From: Moniliophthora roreri
Taxonomy: Eukaryota; Basidiomycota; Agaricomycetes; Agaricales; Marasmiaceae
Length of the DNA: 64,000 nt
Reading direction: 5' to 3'
Assembly: GCA_001466705.2 (NCBI GenBank)
Contig: LATX02000178.1
Span: 248,001 to 312,000, forward strand
Shown one piece after another: positions 46,029 through 58,235 of this stretch. The notes under the pieces were generated by a model. That model had not been told where the DNA came from. It searched no databases and was given only the letters and a program-made list of their open reading frames with translations. Each line of letters opens with the position of its first letter. Within the stretch, counting starts at the first letter, position 1. Made by a program: the position numbers and the translations under genes.

Positions 46029-47759
46029 ACCAGTTATACGCCGAAAACAGGGTACGGATTTTGATTAAACACTGCGCGTCGCGATCACGGGTGACCGTTG
46101 GCAAAATAGATCGATCGGATAACGACCTCGACATGTAATTCGTGGCCCGACCACTTTCCGCCATCCGGGAACGTGGTCCGGAAACGTGCCTCTCATACGG
46201 TGGCGAAGAATGATAGCCCTTCGCATCGAGCAAGCTGTTTGAGGCATCAATTACTCGTTGTATCAGTAGAGAAGTCTAGATTTTCAAATGGAGACCTGAA
46301 GTCGGAAGACGTAGAATAAACACTCAACCCGAATTTATCTATCCGCCAGCACCATTGTCATCTTCGGACCTTGAATTGCCGAGCAGCGAAAAATATCGCA
46401 ATTACTTGCACCTCCGCATGGTCGGAAAAACCCACAAAAGATAGGTTTGAATTATGGTTCCGACTACTTGAAGACGGTTTGAGAAGCGATCTACCTCATG
46501 CCGTCGGGTACTTGTTGAGCCAGATGTCATGAGTCCAACACAAGCTCCAACTTGGTGGATGTCACTTACGACAGAATCTGCCACACAGGAATGATGAAGA
46601 CATATGGAGACTAGCGAGGCTGATGTTATGAATCTATGAGACGGATCGGCGGTGTTCTTTAATCCAAAAGATGAGACTGACACCAAACCACGACCGTGGA
46701 TTTAACAATTTGTGCAGTGAAATTGAAGAGACAATATTGGTGGATTCTTTTCCCATATGGTACCAAATTAGATCCCGACGAGTGCAGATTTGCAGCAAGG
46801 GTTGGATAGGAAAACCACAGGAGTATGCTTTCGCGTAGTCGTTGATCTAACTCGCACTGCCAAGGCTGAGCCTTTCGGCGATCGCCGGCGTGAACGAAAT
46901 GCAGATGTATCGTCTCAACAGAAAGTTGCAGAAAGACATAATATGGAGGCCATCCTCGTCCCTCGGAGACCCCGGATTGACAATTCCTGTCTAGGAAAAG
47001 GTTTCCTGAGACTGCTACTGAAAGACAGTGAGAGGCATTGCGAATGCAGTAAGTATGTTCTGCAGGCTCGGAAAACGGGCGTGAAATAGCGAATAAGGTG
47101 AGATCGCATCATGATCATAAAGAGAGAAAAGAGATAAACATATACCGTTTGACCGGTTCCCGCTCCCAAGACGACTCTATTGCAGCCTTATGCACCTTAC
47201 TCCCACTATCCGAGCATATCCGCATCACAGCCCTTTGATAATATCTCTTAACGGATGTCAAGTGGGCTCGCAACTTTCGATATATGCACGACTGACAGGA
47301 CAATACACCATTCTACGTCGTGATCTGGCACTAGCCAGATAGAAGTCAGAAAAGTGGAGGAACAGACGGAGAGCTGACACACCTCCCAGCGTATTAGTAG
47401 AGCATCATCGTCTACCGTGAATTGGCCGCACCAAAGATCTCCCTGGATAGCTAATTCATCCGATTCGCGCCTAATTGCAATCCGTCTCATTATCGCTGAC
47501 CCGTCTCGATCCTCCTGCCCTGAAACTCATTTTTCAGTGTCCACACATATCTTGTGTCGGGCGACTTGGAGATGGGTATTGCCTATGTGAGGTCCGAATA
47601 AGGTGTATAAGTTAATTAGGAGCTGGGAGACTCGAGATATAAGATGCATGACACACCTCCGACTCGGCCAGCACCCGCTTCTTATCCTCTTTGGGGTCCT
47701 AAGAGTAGTTTTTGTCGTTCGAAGTAGAGCATGCGGCATAGGGTGGTTTCTCCCACACT
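46029..47759. other. No recognised gene; possible 3' part of the DUF6535 gene
   Basis: Open minus-strand frames at 46,402-46,686 and 47,115-47,490 could be exons (for example SVKRYYQRAVMRICSDSGSK). I recognise no family and could not splice them. DUF6535 proteins can be long, so part of this may be the degraded C-terminal region of the gene beginning near 49.0 kb. Confidence 0.35.
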
Positions 47760-49040
47760 GAAGGCAGCAGACACCGCGACTGAAGGCGTTATCGTTCCCA
47801 AGACGTTATGGAGGAGGGGGTATCATTGACGGGCTGTCCCGGAACATATTGAATGCCCATTGAAAACGCGCGCAACCCATAGACTTCCAGAGTGGAAAAC
47901 TCCAGGTCCCAAGACTGGAAAGGACGTGGGCCGAATCGTCTAACCACACGGAGATCGAACGAGGAGCACTCAATGGCTGGATCCGTAGTATTAGCTCATT
48001 CGACTCTGTAGAAAGGGTATCTGCCGAAATGTCTAGAACAGGTTGCGTAGTAGATGGTAGACCACCCATGCTTGTAGTGATTTGTAGGGACATATGAATC
48101 GGTAGGATAGTTCGTCAAACACTCTCGAAACAAGCTCCGGAACCTAATCTCCTGGCACGATCAATATCGGCAGTAATGTAGTAGCAAGTTACAACCTGGT
48201 ACTGAGCATGACAGCGACATAGCGAAGGGAGTATGATGTCGTTTCTAGAGAGGTCCAGGACACCGACGAAACAGAGCAGCAAGCAAAGTAACTTCGAGGA
48301 GAACGGATAGTGCCGATAAGAACAATGACACATCATACTTCTCGAGGCTGTCTCCAAGGAGCCGACGCAATACCAACTCCTCTGCTGGTGTACTCGTTCG
48401 GGCATCGCGTTGGTGCCCTCGAAGCCATTGCCTGCACAAAAGACCCAACAAGGCTGCCGGGAGGCTGAACATGAGACTGAAGAACCAAAAACAGTTGATG
48501 CGAATAGAAGAGGAGTCGGCTTTGAACGATGATTGTCCGTACTGGACCCCTGGTATGCGTTGAGCTGTGCCAATGTCTGGGTGAGGAGGGCAATTGTGGT
48601 GACTGCTGTACTTTCGGACAACCATGAATACGACTCGATAACAAACGCTGTGAAGATAGCAGAGAAGAGACCGGCCTATTTGCATATCAGAAACATCGAC
48701 TTGACGGTAAAAGAGTGATACACGAAGACCAACACGGTATTGATGTCGTCTTTCCAGTTCTTCACCATCTCATCATCGTATTTTGCCACCTCTCTCTGCA
48801 ACCTTTCCCATGGTGCCTGAACAGTCGATTTTTTCTGCTCTCCTGCTTCTGTGGCACGCTGCGGCGCGACTGCTTCGTAGGGGAGTTCCTGATGTCAACA
48901 TACTTTAAGTGGGAATGGCGAGTAGGTGCAATCCGGTCACATACCCCGTTCCTTGGTGTCCCGTCAGGCTCCTGATCTTTTTCATACACAGGAAGCAAGT
49001 TAGCACCTATACGAGGTGCCCCGGTGCAACTCGATCGCAT
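47760..49040 (-). pseudogene. DUF6535-family membrane protein, frameshifted
   Basis: Reading down the minus strand: LPVYEKDQEPDG near 49,000; ERLQREVAKYDDEMVKNWKD and DINTVLVFV at about 48,800-48,720; an intron; AGLFSAIFTAFVIESYSWLS, STAVTTIALLTQTLAQLNAY; INCFWFFSLMFSLPAALLGL, LCRQWLRGHQRDA and SALSVLLEVTLLAALF. These are the DUF6535 N-terminal helices. Later come SISVWLDDSAHVLSSLGTWS, CARFQWAFNMFRDSPSMIP and then, only after removing one C from a run of five at about 47,818-47,822, LLHNVLGTITPSVAVSA. The middle part also changes frame. Several breaks make an intact product unlikely. Function of the family is unknown. Confidence 0.6.
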
Positions 49041-50396
49041 ACTTTCTTCACCAACGCGTTTGACGTGGTCATCATATGCAGGTATTGAGCGCCACCAAAG
49101 TTTTCTTCTTGCGACGGAGCGGAAGCGGAAGATGAAGGTGGTATTAGTACCTATGGCGTTGGTTGAGCAATGCTTTCTGGAATAATGAGGACTGTATATA
49201 CTTCAATAAAACTTTGAGTGACACCAAACTTGCATACGAGCGCGAAAACAATATTTGTTCCTTTAAGCTTGATGCAGAGAAGTTGCTGCCCTACAACCAT
49301 CGCGTAAGCAAACAGAATCACCCCAGCAATCTTTTTCCAACACACCTGCCCAGAAGCCATAAGTATACTCGACGACGGACACAGTTCCCGGGTTCGTAGG
49401 GATACAAGAGCGCTCCAAGCTCCAGACTCGTACACAATTCCTTCGTGGGGAAGCGTGGAAACACTGCAATTGACATTCAGCGCCTGTCAGTCTGGTTTCC
49501 AGATATTGAGATAGTTCCAGGCATGCTGTTTGTCCACTGTGGGCTCACAGTGGGAGGTGGTTGAGGTGGGGATAGCAAGTAGAATTGCTGGTCAAAGGAG
49601 GACGAGAAATTCGTTCATTCCATTGCCAATCGGAAATATAGTCCCACGCCTTTTTCTGAAGACCTAGCACACACTGCATAAGGTGGGTAGGTAGCTTCTG
49701 CCGTTGCACCTCTTCAAGACGTTCAGTATGATTTTAAAGACATGCCAGGCATGATCATTATGACTGAAGTGACTCAAGTCCTATGGATGAAAAGCCCTGT
49801 AGCTTTGGTGACGGAGGCACAGACCATATCTCTGCGCCCCGGTAAGGGTTGCACGTGGACTATTACGCCTAAGTAGAGCGCCCAAAAAGATGGGTCGTGA
49901 TTCAGCATAAACACCAGCCTATGGCGAGAGCCCTGAGGGTAGGTTCGGCACAAAGAGAGCCTCTGAGGGCAAGGAATCTGGGAGAATCAGGATTGATTTT
50001 GCCCTTTTGCTGGCCGGAACCTAGTTCGCGAAAATTGGTTCGGCACGAGGTAGGGTTGAGTGAAAAAGTCCCTCCGACTTTTTGACCTGGTAATTTACCA
50101 TGGTCGCCCGGGGCCCCGCTTTTTGACCGGTAATTTACAGTTTTCCCTTCCGCTCGCTACTGCTCGCAGTCTCCCCTAGACTCGTGCCCATTCCCGTTCG
50201 GTCTCATCTACTCAGGGTCTGTTTACTATCGGGGTAATTATTTGAAAAAAGATCGGAACAACGGCAAGAGGGACGACGAGACCGAAGGGACTGGTACAAA
50301 CCGGGGCCATTTTGGCAGGCCCCGTTAAACATGACTTCGGACTTAGTCAAAATTCGCTCGAGGCTGATGCGAGTACTCAGAAAATCTTGTATTACT
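49041..50396. other. Intergenic with a short direct repeat
   Basis: No recognised gene. A hydrophobic minus-strand frame at 49,151-49,435 lacks a partner exon. A 22-bp direct repeat, TTTTTGACC(T)GGTAATTTAC, occurs at about 50,079-50,098 and 50,120-50,138 (period about 40). Confidence 0.4.
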
Positions 50397-50945
50397 CTAC
50401 GATGACAATCCTAATGCCTCCCAAATTGCATTTCCTGACTCCTCAACATACTCGTCATCATACGAGTCCATATCGAGTGCGACATCCTCTGCTGAATTCC
50501 TCTCAAGCGTAATTTCAGGTCCCGACTTTCCAAAGACATCCTCCGGGCTCTCCGTAGCAGACTCTTCCACATCAAAATCGTCTTCGTTGGAGTCTGAGAT
50601 GTCTGATCCAATATCAAGGATGAGTTCTGGAGTGGGAGGGTGAATACCCAGCTGTTGGAAAGGGGAAGGAGCAGGTCTGGGTGGTGTTATGGGTTCTTGG
50701 TGTGTGTCCACGGCAAATTCTTCCAATGCTGTAAGCTGACTGAGAACTGTAGGTCTGTGTCACTGCTCTTGGAGTAGACAGAAGCCATTGTTATATTCAG
50801 CCAATGGATCAGATGTAGAAGACGTCAACTGTTGAAGACCATCTGACATGGCATCTGCCGCAGGTGATTCCTCCAGGTTGAGCTTCCTTCCTTCTACCAG
50901 CTCGTAAACATGTTTTTCCTTCAAGCTCTTCATCAGAGTCTCAAT
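50397..50945 (-). pseudogene. Transposon-associated ORF fragment, unclassified
   Basis: One minus-strand frame stays coding-like from about 50,945 to the stop at 50,397 except for a TGA at about 50,762. It reads MKSLKEKHVYELVEGRKLNL, EESPAADAMSDGLQQLTSST, DPLAEYNNGFCLL, stop, then RPAPSPFQQLGIHPPTPELI and an acidic tail that ends GNAIWEALGLSS. The 5' end is lost at the start of AT-rich, CpG-poor DNA. The style (acidic, low complexity, next to DUF6589) suggests the C-terminal part of a transposon-borne protein, but I cannot name the family. Confidence 0.4.
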
Positions 50946-51419
50946 GGGCTTTATAAGTATATAAGACTATAAAGGTGAAAGATTGGTCATCAGGAAAACT
51001 CATATGAATAGTATCAATACTATATCCTGCACATACAGGTTGTTTACCTATTTATTGTGCTACTTTTAACATAATTACACTTTCAAAATCACAGGAAAGG
51101 CATTCTATAATATAACAGAACATACTGATCCAAATTACCTATATGACAGCCTCTCCAGCATGCTCCAATATAGTCCAGTATGTATCTAGTAGTGTATATT
51201 ACAGCATTACTATATCAAATAATGTCAGATAACATTATTTTTAGTACCATTATATAGCCCCAGCTAAGGCAAGTTGAAATATATATAGCTTACATAATGC
51301 TTTTAAAGTATTCTCACATGGTCACTAAAATGTGTCTCTTTTCTAAGAAAAAAGTTGTCGGTCTAGTTATCGGTTTTTTTTTTGCAAAACAATTTCTGAC
51401 AGTTGTCGGTGTTTTTTGC
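50946..51419. other. CpG-poor, AT-rich spacer between transposon relics
   Basis: No coding sequence. Runs of TATATA and very few CG dinucleotides, like the block at 39-44 kb. Confidence 0.4.
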
Positions 51420-53085
51420 CAAAAGGTACCTGCTATGGGTGGATTCCAAGCACCCCAATCAAATGCTTCATGTCCAGATTCTTGGCCAGCTTGTGCATTT
51501 GCAAGGGAACACCAACATGCAATTGATAGCTGGTCTCTGGCCAAGATTTGGACAACCTTATTCTATGTCAGTGATTCCTTCAACTTTAACTCCTCAACAA
51601 ATGCCTTGTCCACCTCACCACTCCCTTTGATTGTTGATTCATCAATTGGCCAACTTGAGAGAGGATAAACTGGTGTGACATGTGGCTCAATCTTCTCTTC
51701 CAACTCTGGAAGAGTCTTTGTGAGGTCATCTTTAAATCGGGCAAATCCTTCACCACCATAGGTGATGATGATGCAAAGAATGGTATGGATGAGACACTTG
51801 TGGAAAAAGTCTTGTTCCTCGGCAGTGTGGAGAATATCAGTGAGTTCAAGTGGTGTCGCTTCGTTGAATGCCTTTTTGAATTCATCAAGATTTAGGTCCT
51901 TGATCTTTGCATTGTGAAGAGGCCATATTGTTGCACATATTCCATTTTCCTGTGTATCTGGGTGCAATATGTGAGTCTTCCAGTTGACCTAGACCATTAT
52001 GATATCCAATTACCTTTATGACTTATGATCTGTTCAAACACCTTCATAAAATTGATGTTGTCATAAACACCTCCATACAGACCTGTGGCTGCAATACTTC
52101 TGGTCTCTTCCTGACATGAATGTGATAGCTGGTGGAGAGTACCACCACTGGCATCTTTGTGGCCAACCCAGGCCTAGAACAGACCCAACTGAGGCACCTT
52201 ATGGTCATTTTTGGAGTCTATAGAGAGAGACTGAGGATTGGCTCGTGCACTGACACCTTCAAGAGGGGTAGTGGTAGTTGTATTTGGACTCAGTAGTAGA
52301 GGACCATGTACTACTGGAGGCTTTTGAATGAGATTGGAGTAACTCTCACGGATGCCTAAGTGATGCATGACTGTGAATGGTTGTCTTTGAGTGCTAGTGC
52401 CATACAGGTATAACACAACAACTTTGTGGTATAGTGAATTGTAAGTGCTGAATTCAGCAAGACATGAAAGAGCAGCAGTGGTGACTGTCTGATTGAGACA
52501 GTTAGTTAATATATAACCAGTTAAATCTGAGTACTTACTGTTCTCTTTTTTTGCAACTTGAGACACTGATAGCTTGTATTCATGATTCTGATGGCCTGAA
52601 GTTAACAGAGTGGAAAACACTCTCATAGTCACTAGTGCAAAAGCATCTAAGTCATCTTATATTTGTTCCAGGTTGTATTCCAGCAGCACTTTGCAAGATA
52701 TGACTTGCAATTGCAGGCATCCATCCTTGGTTACCCTCTTGGCTTCTCTATGGACCAGGCGCTCCACATAGTCAACAGCCCAATCATGAATGATCTGTTG
52801 ACCTCTTGCACTGTTGGAGGAGGATATCTACCAATTCAGCATTTCCTTCACCCTGTCAGCATTGGTGAAAAAGTCATCCCATTGTCAGATACAATTAGGT
52901 AGTATCTCAGTATGGTATTCTGGATTGAAGATGTAGCTGCAGAGCTTCAGCAATGGGATCAATCGACTTTCCATGCTCTGATATAAATGTTCCAAGCTCT
53001 TGATGTCCTTCTTTTGGGTGGCATCTCTGCCCTCTGCTTCTCCACAGCCAACATCTCTTGCCTTTTTAGTTGACCATGTCACCTG
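51420..53085 (-). pseudogene. DUF6589-family relic (putatively transposon-borne)
   Basis: Reading from 53,085 down the minus strand with stops and gaps: SRLIPLLKLCSYIFNPEYHT; QWDDFFTNADRVKEMLNW, stop, ISSSNSARGQQIIHDWAVDY; VERLVHREAKRVTKDGCLQL; stop, DDLDAFALVTMRVFSTLLTS; TVTTAALSCLAEFSTYNSLY and VLYLYGTSTQRQPFTVMHHL; VYDNINFMKVFEQIISHKG; QENGICATIWPLHNAKIKDL; HTILCIIITYGGEGFARFKD; YPLSSWPIDESTIKGSGEVD; and ILARDQLSIACWCSLANAQA. The order and motifs (YDNINF...KVFEQI, xIDESTIKGN, DQLSIA) match DUF6589 proteins as I recall them from Agaricomycete genomes. At least three in-frame stops (near 52,888, 52,832 and 52,660) show that it is dead. Function of the family is unproven; high copy number suggests a mobile element. 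Confidence 0.65.
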
Positions 53086-53794
53086 TTAATCTCCTTTTGT
53101 TGTTGCTTTGTACCTATGACTGGGGTATCCTGCCTTGGGCTACTAGAACCCTGGGGTATTGTGTTTGAGTGTCCTTGTAGAGTTATTGGTTCCACAGTTG
53201 AAGGGTTGTGAAGGCAAAGAAGCACTGCAAGGGATTCCTCTCGACTCAAACCATTGAATCAGTCAAGTCCACATCTAAGCAAGTGAGCTTTGACAGGACT
53301 GGAATATTGAGGGAGGTCTATGAGAGGAGAAGATTCTAGTGCATTTGACAAGGATATATGTCAGTCTCGAGTTGGTGTTTGGAAGGTTTCAGATAGATCA
53401 GAAAGTGGGGATGACAATTGGGGGGTCATGGCAAGAGAAAGGAGTAAAAAATGTTTTATTTCTTGATGTGTTACAGTTGCGGACAGCCAAAATCAACAAA
53501 GTTTTGGGGGTACCTTTTTCAGAGCCCAACAGTACACGCAATCAAAAGATCACATTAGGCATGTATTCTACACTAAATATGAAGTAAATCCCATGAGCCG
53601 TTTGTCTGGAAAGTCATGTATAAGGTCCATGGAAGGCCAAAATTTTGGCATCCATATGAAAAAAATCACAAAAAATCTGAGAATATTGCTATTTACTCCT
53701 TTCATCAAGCAGTGTTTGATCCCAGAATATTGAAGAATTATATTGAGCTGTTTGTTACATAATTGCATCTAAAATTTCCACTGTACTCGAACCT
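53086..53794. other. Spacer between the DUF6589 relic and the DDE transposase relic
   Basis: No coding sequence recognised. It probably holds the termini of one or both neighbouring elements; no inverted repeat was identified by eye. Confidence 0.35.
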
Positions 53795-56502
53795 ATGGCC
53801 AAAGGGAAGAACAAGGGTGGACGACCACTAAAGAAGAAGCACAATGGATGCAATGTTAGTGGTTTGTGCAATCAAAAGAAGAGATCTCTCTCTCCTGCTT
53901 TGAGTGATGATAGAGAATGTGTGAAGAAGAAGAGCAGAGGCAAAGATGAAGATGTTGACTCTGTCCTTGAAGACATCTCTGCAGAGCATGACCTGATGAG
54001 ACTGGCTGAAAGATATGGTGACCTTGATGAAATGGATTGGTTTGGAGAATCTGGACCAGACTTGGTTGCTGAAGATGAACAGGCTAGAGAAGTTGATGAG
54101 GGAGAATATTGGGAAGACAAAGATTGGGAAGAAGAGCTTGCAGATGAAGAGTTGATGGGGCAGTTGGCAAAACTTGTGAAGTTGCTCAGAGATGATCCAA
54201 GAGATGAGGATTGGGTTCCAGTGCAGGTTCAAGCTGAGAACCGGTGTCGAAGAAAGCAATTGAAAGGAGGTAAGTACGTGTTGGCAACCTAGTTCCGTGG
54301 TTTCTCACTTCATGCAGGTTGGCCAAAAGAATACAAGAAGGGTCTGGATGTTGCATCAAAATCTGAACAAACTCAGTCATGATATCAAAAGGAAATTAAA
54401 AGACACAAACCTGGACCTTTACTTTGACTCCACACCATCCTCCTCACATGAAATATCTTTACTCCCACATCCCAATATCATCGACCTTGACAATCCTGAT
54501 GAGCCTGTTATCAATGTTGACAAGCTTCCAGAGGCAACCAGTAATGCTGATGAAGATACTGAAAGTTTGACTGTGGGCCATGATCAAGATAGCAACCACT
54601 TGTCAGAGGAATCAGAAGCTGAGTGAGCAATTGACATTGAGATGCTGAGGGATGAAGATGATGGAGAGGAATGGGAATTTGAGGCAGAAACTGAGGAGGT
54701 TGTGTTGTCGGCGAGATTCAAGGCGAAGCAAAAACCAGATATCTGTGGTTGGGACATTCTGCAAGAACAGATTATAGCAGACTTAAAGAAGAAACAGAAC
54801 ACCTTACTCTTTTCCCAACTAAACCAGCTCTTTATCCTCCAGAACTTTGCCAACCTGTGCCTCAAAGGCGTGAAAGTCATGGCTGCAAGTAAAGAGATTG
54901 CCCACCAATGGCATTACAAGGACAGGTCTGAAGGAAGACATTTTGCATGCCGAGTTCGGGCCTTGGCTTGCTACTACCAGCTATATGAGCAACTACTGAG
55001 GGAGAGTTGTGGGGGTGCAAGGAAAAACCATGCACTTTTGTTGGATGAGATGTTGTGAACGAGCTGTCGTGATTGGTTAATGGAACAAAAGGTGGGAGAT
55101 GTGACTCTGCACTGTTTCCAGCATGCCTTGAACACCGTTATTCTTCCAAAACATGGCACCGAGTTGAAACGACCACTATGTGAGCGCACTGCATGTCGAT
55201 GGCTCTTGGCACTTGGCTGGAGGCTGACTCGCCTCAAGAAAGGAGTTTACATGGACGGTCATGAACGTCCAGATGTGAAGAAATATTTGGTTGAGAAGTT
55301 TCTTCCAGTCATGCTTGAATTTGAATGTTGAATGAGAAAATTCATCTCTGATCCGAATAACCCTGGCCAGCTGAAAGAAATTCTGCCAAGTCTTTCTCCA
55401 GGAGTGAAGGAGGTAATTGCAAATTTCCAAGATGAGTCATCGGCCCATGCCTTTGACACTGTCTCACACGCATGGTAAGAATACCCTTCATTTGTCCCAC
55501 AAGATGTTCACTACAGTCTCTTGCAGGTTAGGTCCTGGTCAGCAGATTTTGATGAAGAAAAGTCGAGGGAGACTCATTCACGACTCTGATTTCATCAATG
55601 AGATTGATGGGCATCTCGTCATTTGGAATCCTGATGGAACAATTAAGTCAGAGGCTTGGAAAATCATCCATCCAGGTTCTAATGGAGATGCTTAGTGGGA
55701 TCATGAACAGCTCCTGAAGCAGGTTGATAAAGCAATTGAAGTCTTTGAAGAGGCACATCCAGATTGTCAGGCACTGTTTGTTTTTGACCAGTCTTCCACT
55801 CATGCAGCTCTGGGACCAGACTCTCTGCGTGCTTTTGACATGAACAAGTCAAATGGTGGTGCCCAGCGAAAGCAGAAAGACACAATCATTCCAGACTCTA
55901 ACCCTGACCCCCAATTTTGTGGCAAAGTGCAAAAGATGACAACAGAGAGTGGTGAAGCGAAAGGACTTCAACAGGTACTGGAAGAGCGCAGCTTCAATGT
56001 CAAGAAGATGCGTGCCAAATGCAAGCCGGTCTGTCCTTTTGAGAATGAGGATTGCTGCATGGCACGATTGCTCAGCAAGCAAGGTGACTTCATGAATCAG
56101 AAATCACTCTTGGAACTCAAAATTGAGCAGGCCGGACACTACTGTATTTTTTTTACCAAAGTTTCATTGTGAACTCAACCCAATAGAGATGGTGAGTGGT
56201 CACTTGGAGTACTGACTTTCTTATTGATAATGTGTTCTAAGTACTAGGGCTGGGTTAAATACCGTTATCGGGAGATCCCTAAGAAGAATTTTCAGGAGGC
56301 AAAGGACGCAATGCTTGAATGTCTTGATTCTTGTCCAACAGATGTCATCCAGAGGTTCATCAACCAATCATGGAGGTTTATGGATGCCTATCAGAAGGGA
56401 CTGACTGGAAAGGCAGCGGCATGGGCTGTCAAGAAGCAGTGTGGTCATTGTACGGTGTCAGTGTCAGCCTACATGGCACTTGAGGCAGTTTTAAACCAAT
56501 AG
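53795..56502 (+). mobile_element. Degenerate DDE transposase gene (class II element)
   Basis: Open segments in order: MAKGKNKGGRPLKKKHNGCN and an acidic region; KGWPKEYKKGLDVASKSEQT; SARFKAKQKPDICGWDILQE; FANLCLKGVKVMAASKEIAH, HFACRVRALACYYQLYEQLL; RPLCERTACRWLLALGWRLT; RKFISDPNNPGQLKEILPSL; LMKKSRGRLIHDSDFINEID with IHPGSNGD; ALFVFDQSSTHAALGPDSLR; MTTESGEAKGLQQVLEERSF, CKPVCPFENEDCCMARLLS; after a shift in a run of eight T (56,148-56,155), FLPKFHCELNPIEM; then WVKYRYREIPKKNFQEAKDA and RFINQSWRFMDAYQKGLTGK. D (DSD), D (FDQSS) and E (NPIE) are candidates for the catalytic triad; NPIE resembles the IS630/Tc1/mariner third motif. In-frame stops near 55,056, 55,329 and 55,693 plus the frameshift show it is inactive. 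Confidence 0.7.
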
Positions 56503-56740
56503 ATACCCTGGTAGCAGTTGATAGATGGTTGTTGAAAATGCCCAAAAATTTGGCATCCATGAAAAACCCATGGGAAAAACTTCAGAGGTCATTTTTTCGA
56601 TGTTTTTGGGCTCCCTAAGCTCAGATCTGATATTATTTTGGTCCAAAAAACTCTAATTCATTCACAATCAACTTTGTCGACTTTGGTTGTCCATGACTGT
56701 ACACTCTTCAGCTGTAACTACATCCTCCCTCTCTTGTATC

Positions 56741-58235
56741 ATGTCAATCCCAAAGAGACACTCCAAACAGGTTGATGCTAAACCACATCCAAAATCAAAG
56801 CATCCCAGTCCACAGAAGCTCCTGTCTCAGATGAAAAGAACATCTCTCTCATCAGAAGACATTAACAATCTCATAAACAAGATTCAGGAAACCTACTGGT
56901 GGACTAACACACCACAGCCACACCAAGTAAAAGAGATTCTAGCACAGTTGAATGGACGTGATGCAGTTATTGTTGCTGGAATGGGAGCTGGCAAAACAGC
57001 CATAGCAGCAGGCCCTCATGTTCACCCAAGAAGTAAAGGCAGAGTTACAATAATGGTCTCTCCTTTGATAGCACTACAGACAGAGCAAGTAAGTATATGC
57101 ATAGACAGGAAGAGGGGCTTACTGGTAATAGATACAGACCTTCAAGGATGATTTTGGGTTGAAAGCCATAGCCATGAACAGCTCCCTTGGCAGCTGCACT
57201 ATGCAGATTCTCAATGTTTGTATCTACATTATTTGACGCTCACATTGGCTGACCTGTATACTGTTTCAGTATGTCATTCATCAAGACTACCACATTCTTA
57301 TCATCTCACTGGAGATATTACTTTCCCAACAACTTGTGAATACAGTCCTCTGAAATAACCTATTCACACAAAGGGTTCTATCAGTAGTGATAGATGAGGC
57401 ACATGTTATATCAACCTGGAGCACTGATTTCCAAAAGAAGTATGGAAAGCTTGGTGTTCTTTGAGTCCTGCTACCAAAAGGCATACCTTTTGTAGTAATG
57501 TCAGCAATGATGTCAAGGTGGATCCAACGTGATGTACTAGCAAAACTGCAGTACCCAACTGATAAGACAAAGATTGAGTTCATCAACATGGGGAACGACC
57601 AGCCTAATGTGTCTCTTGTAGTGTGCACAATTTACAATCCAATGAACACCTATACAGACCTTCACTTTATCATTCCAGCCAATGTCACCTCAGGCACCCA
57701 AATCCCAAAAACCTTCATCTATGCTGACAATACATCTGTTGGAACTGAGATAGAAGATTACCTTGAAACAGTTCTACCTTCTATGCTGTGTAACCATGGG
57801 TTAGTTCGCCCATATAATGCAACTTTCAGCCAGAATCACCTTGGGATTCTTATGCATCTTTTTCAACTTGGTCATGTTCACATTCTGATCTGCACAGACA
57901 CTGCTGGAATGGTGAGTGATGAATCAGTCATTATCATTTCTATCTGACTGCAGGTTTAGGGATGTAACATACCTGACATTGACATTGTTGTCCAATAGAA
58001 GCTGCCAGCTTCCTTGTCCAGCTTTATTCAGCATGCAGGCCATGCAGGCCATAGAATTGGCAAGAGCCTTGCTGTTCTGCTTGTAGAGAAGTCAGTGTAC
58101 AGTTATGACATTGAAAAGAAGAAGGAAGAAAGAAGAGAAGCAAAAAGTACTGTCATGAAGGCAGAACAGAATCCGATTGAAGGCAGAGTGCAAACTCTGA
58201 GCCAAGCACTGTGGTGTACAATGAGGAGGATATGA
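56741..58235 (+). pseudogene. RecQ-like DNA helicase, N-terminal and core part, inactivated
   Basis: Starts MSIPKRHSKQVDAKPHPKSK. The helicase core is clear: WTNTPQPHQVKEILAQLNGR, Walker A GMGAGKTAIAAG, TIMVSPLIALQTEQ (motif Ia), LSVVIDEAHVISTW (DEAH motif II), IPFVVMSAMMSRWIQRDVLA (motif III region), FIYADNTSVGTEIEDYL, VHILICTDTAGM and, after an intron, NIPDIDIVVQWKLP and IQHAGHAGHRIGKSLAVLLV (motifs V-VI). The first residues of the motif VI Q-x-G-R-x-G-R are altered (QHAGHAGHRIG). In-frame TGA codons near 57,355 and 57,463 break the frame. RecQ-like helicases form very large, partly mobile families in mushrooms. The C-terminal end is found 3 kb downstream at 61,338-61,676. Confidence 0.7.

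Noticed and set aside
53828..54259. Minus-strand frame opposite the transposase N-terminus as a membrane protein
   Set aside because: Its apparent hydrophobicity is the complement of the Glu/Asp/Lys-rich plus-strand frame.
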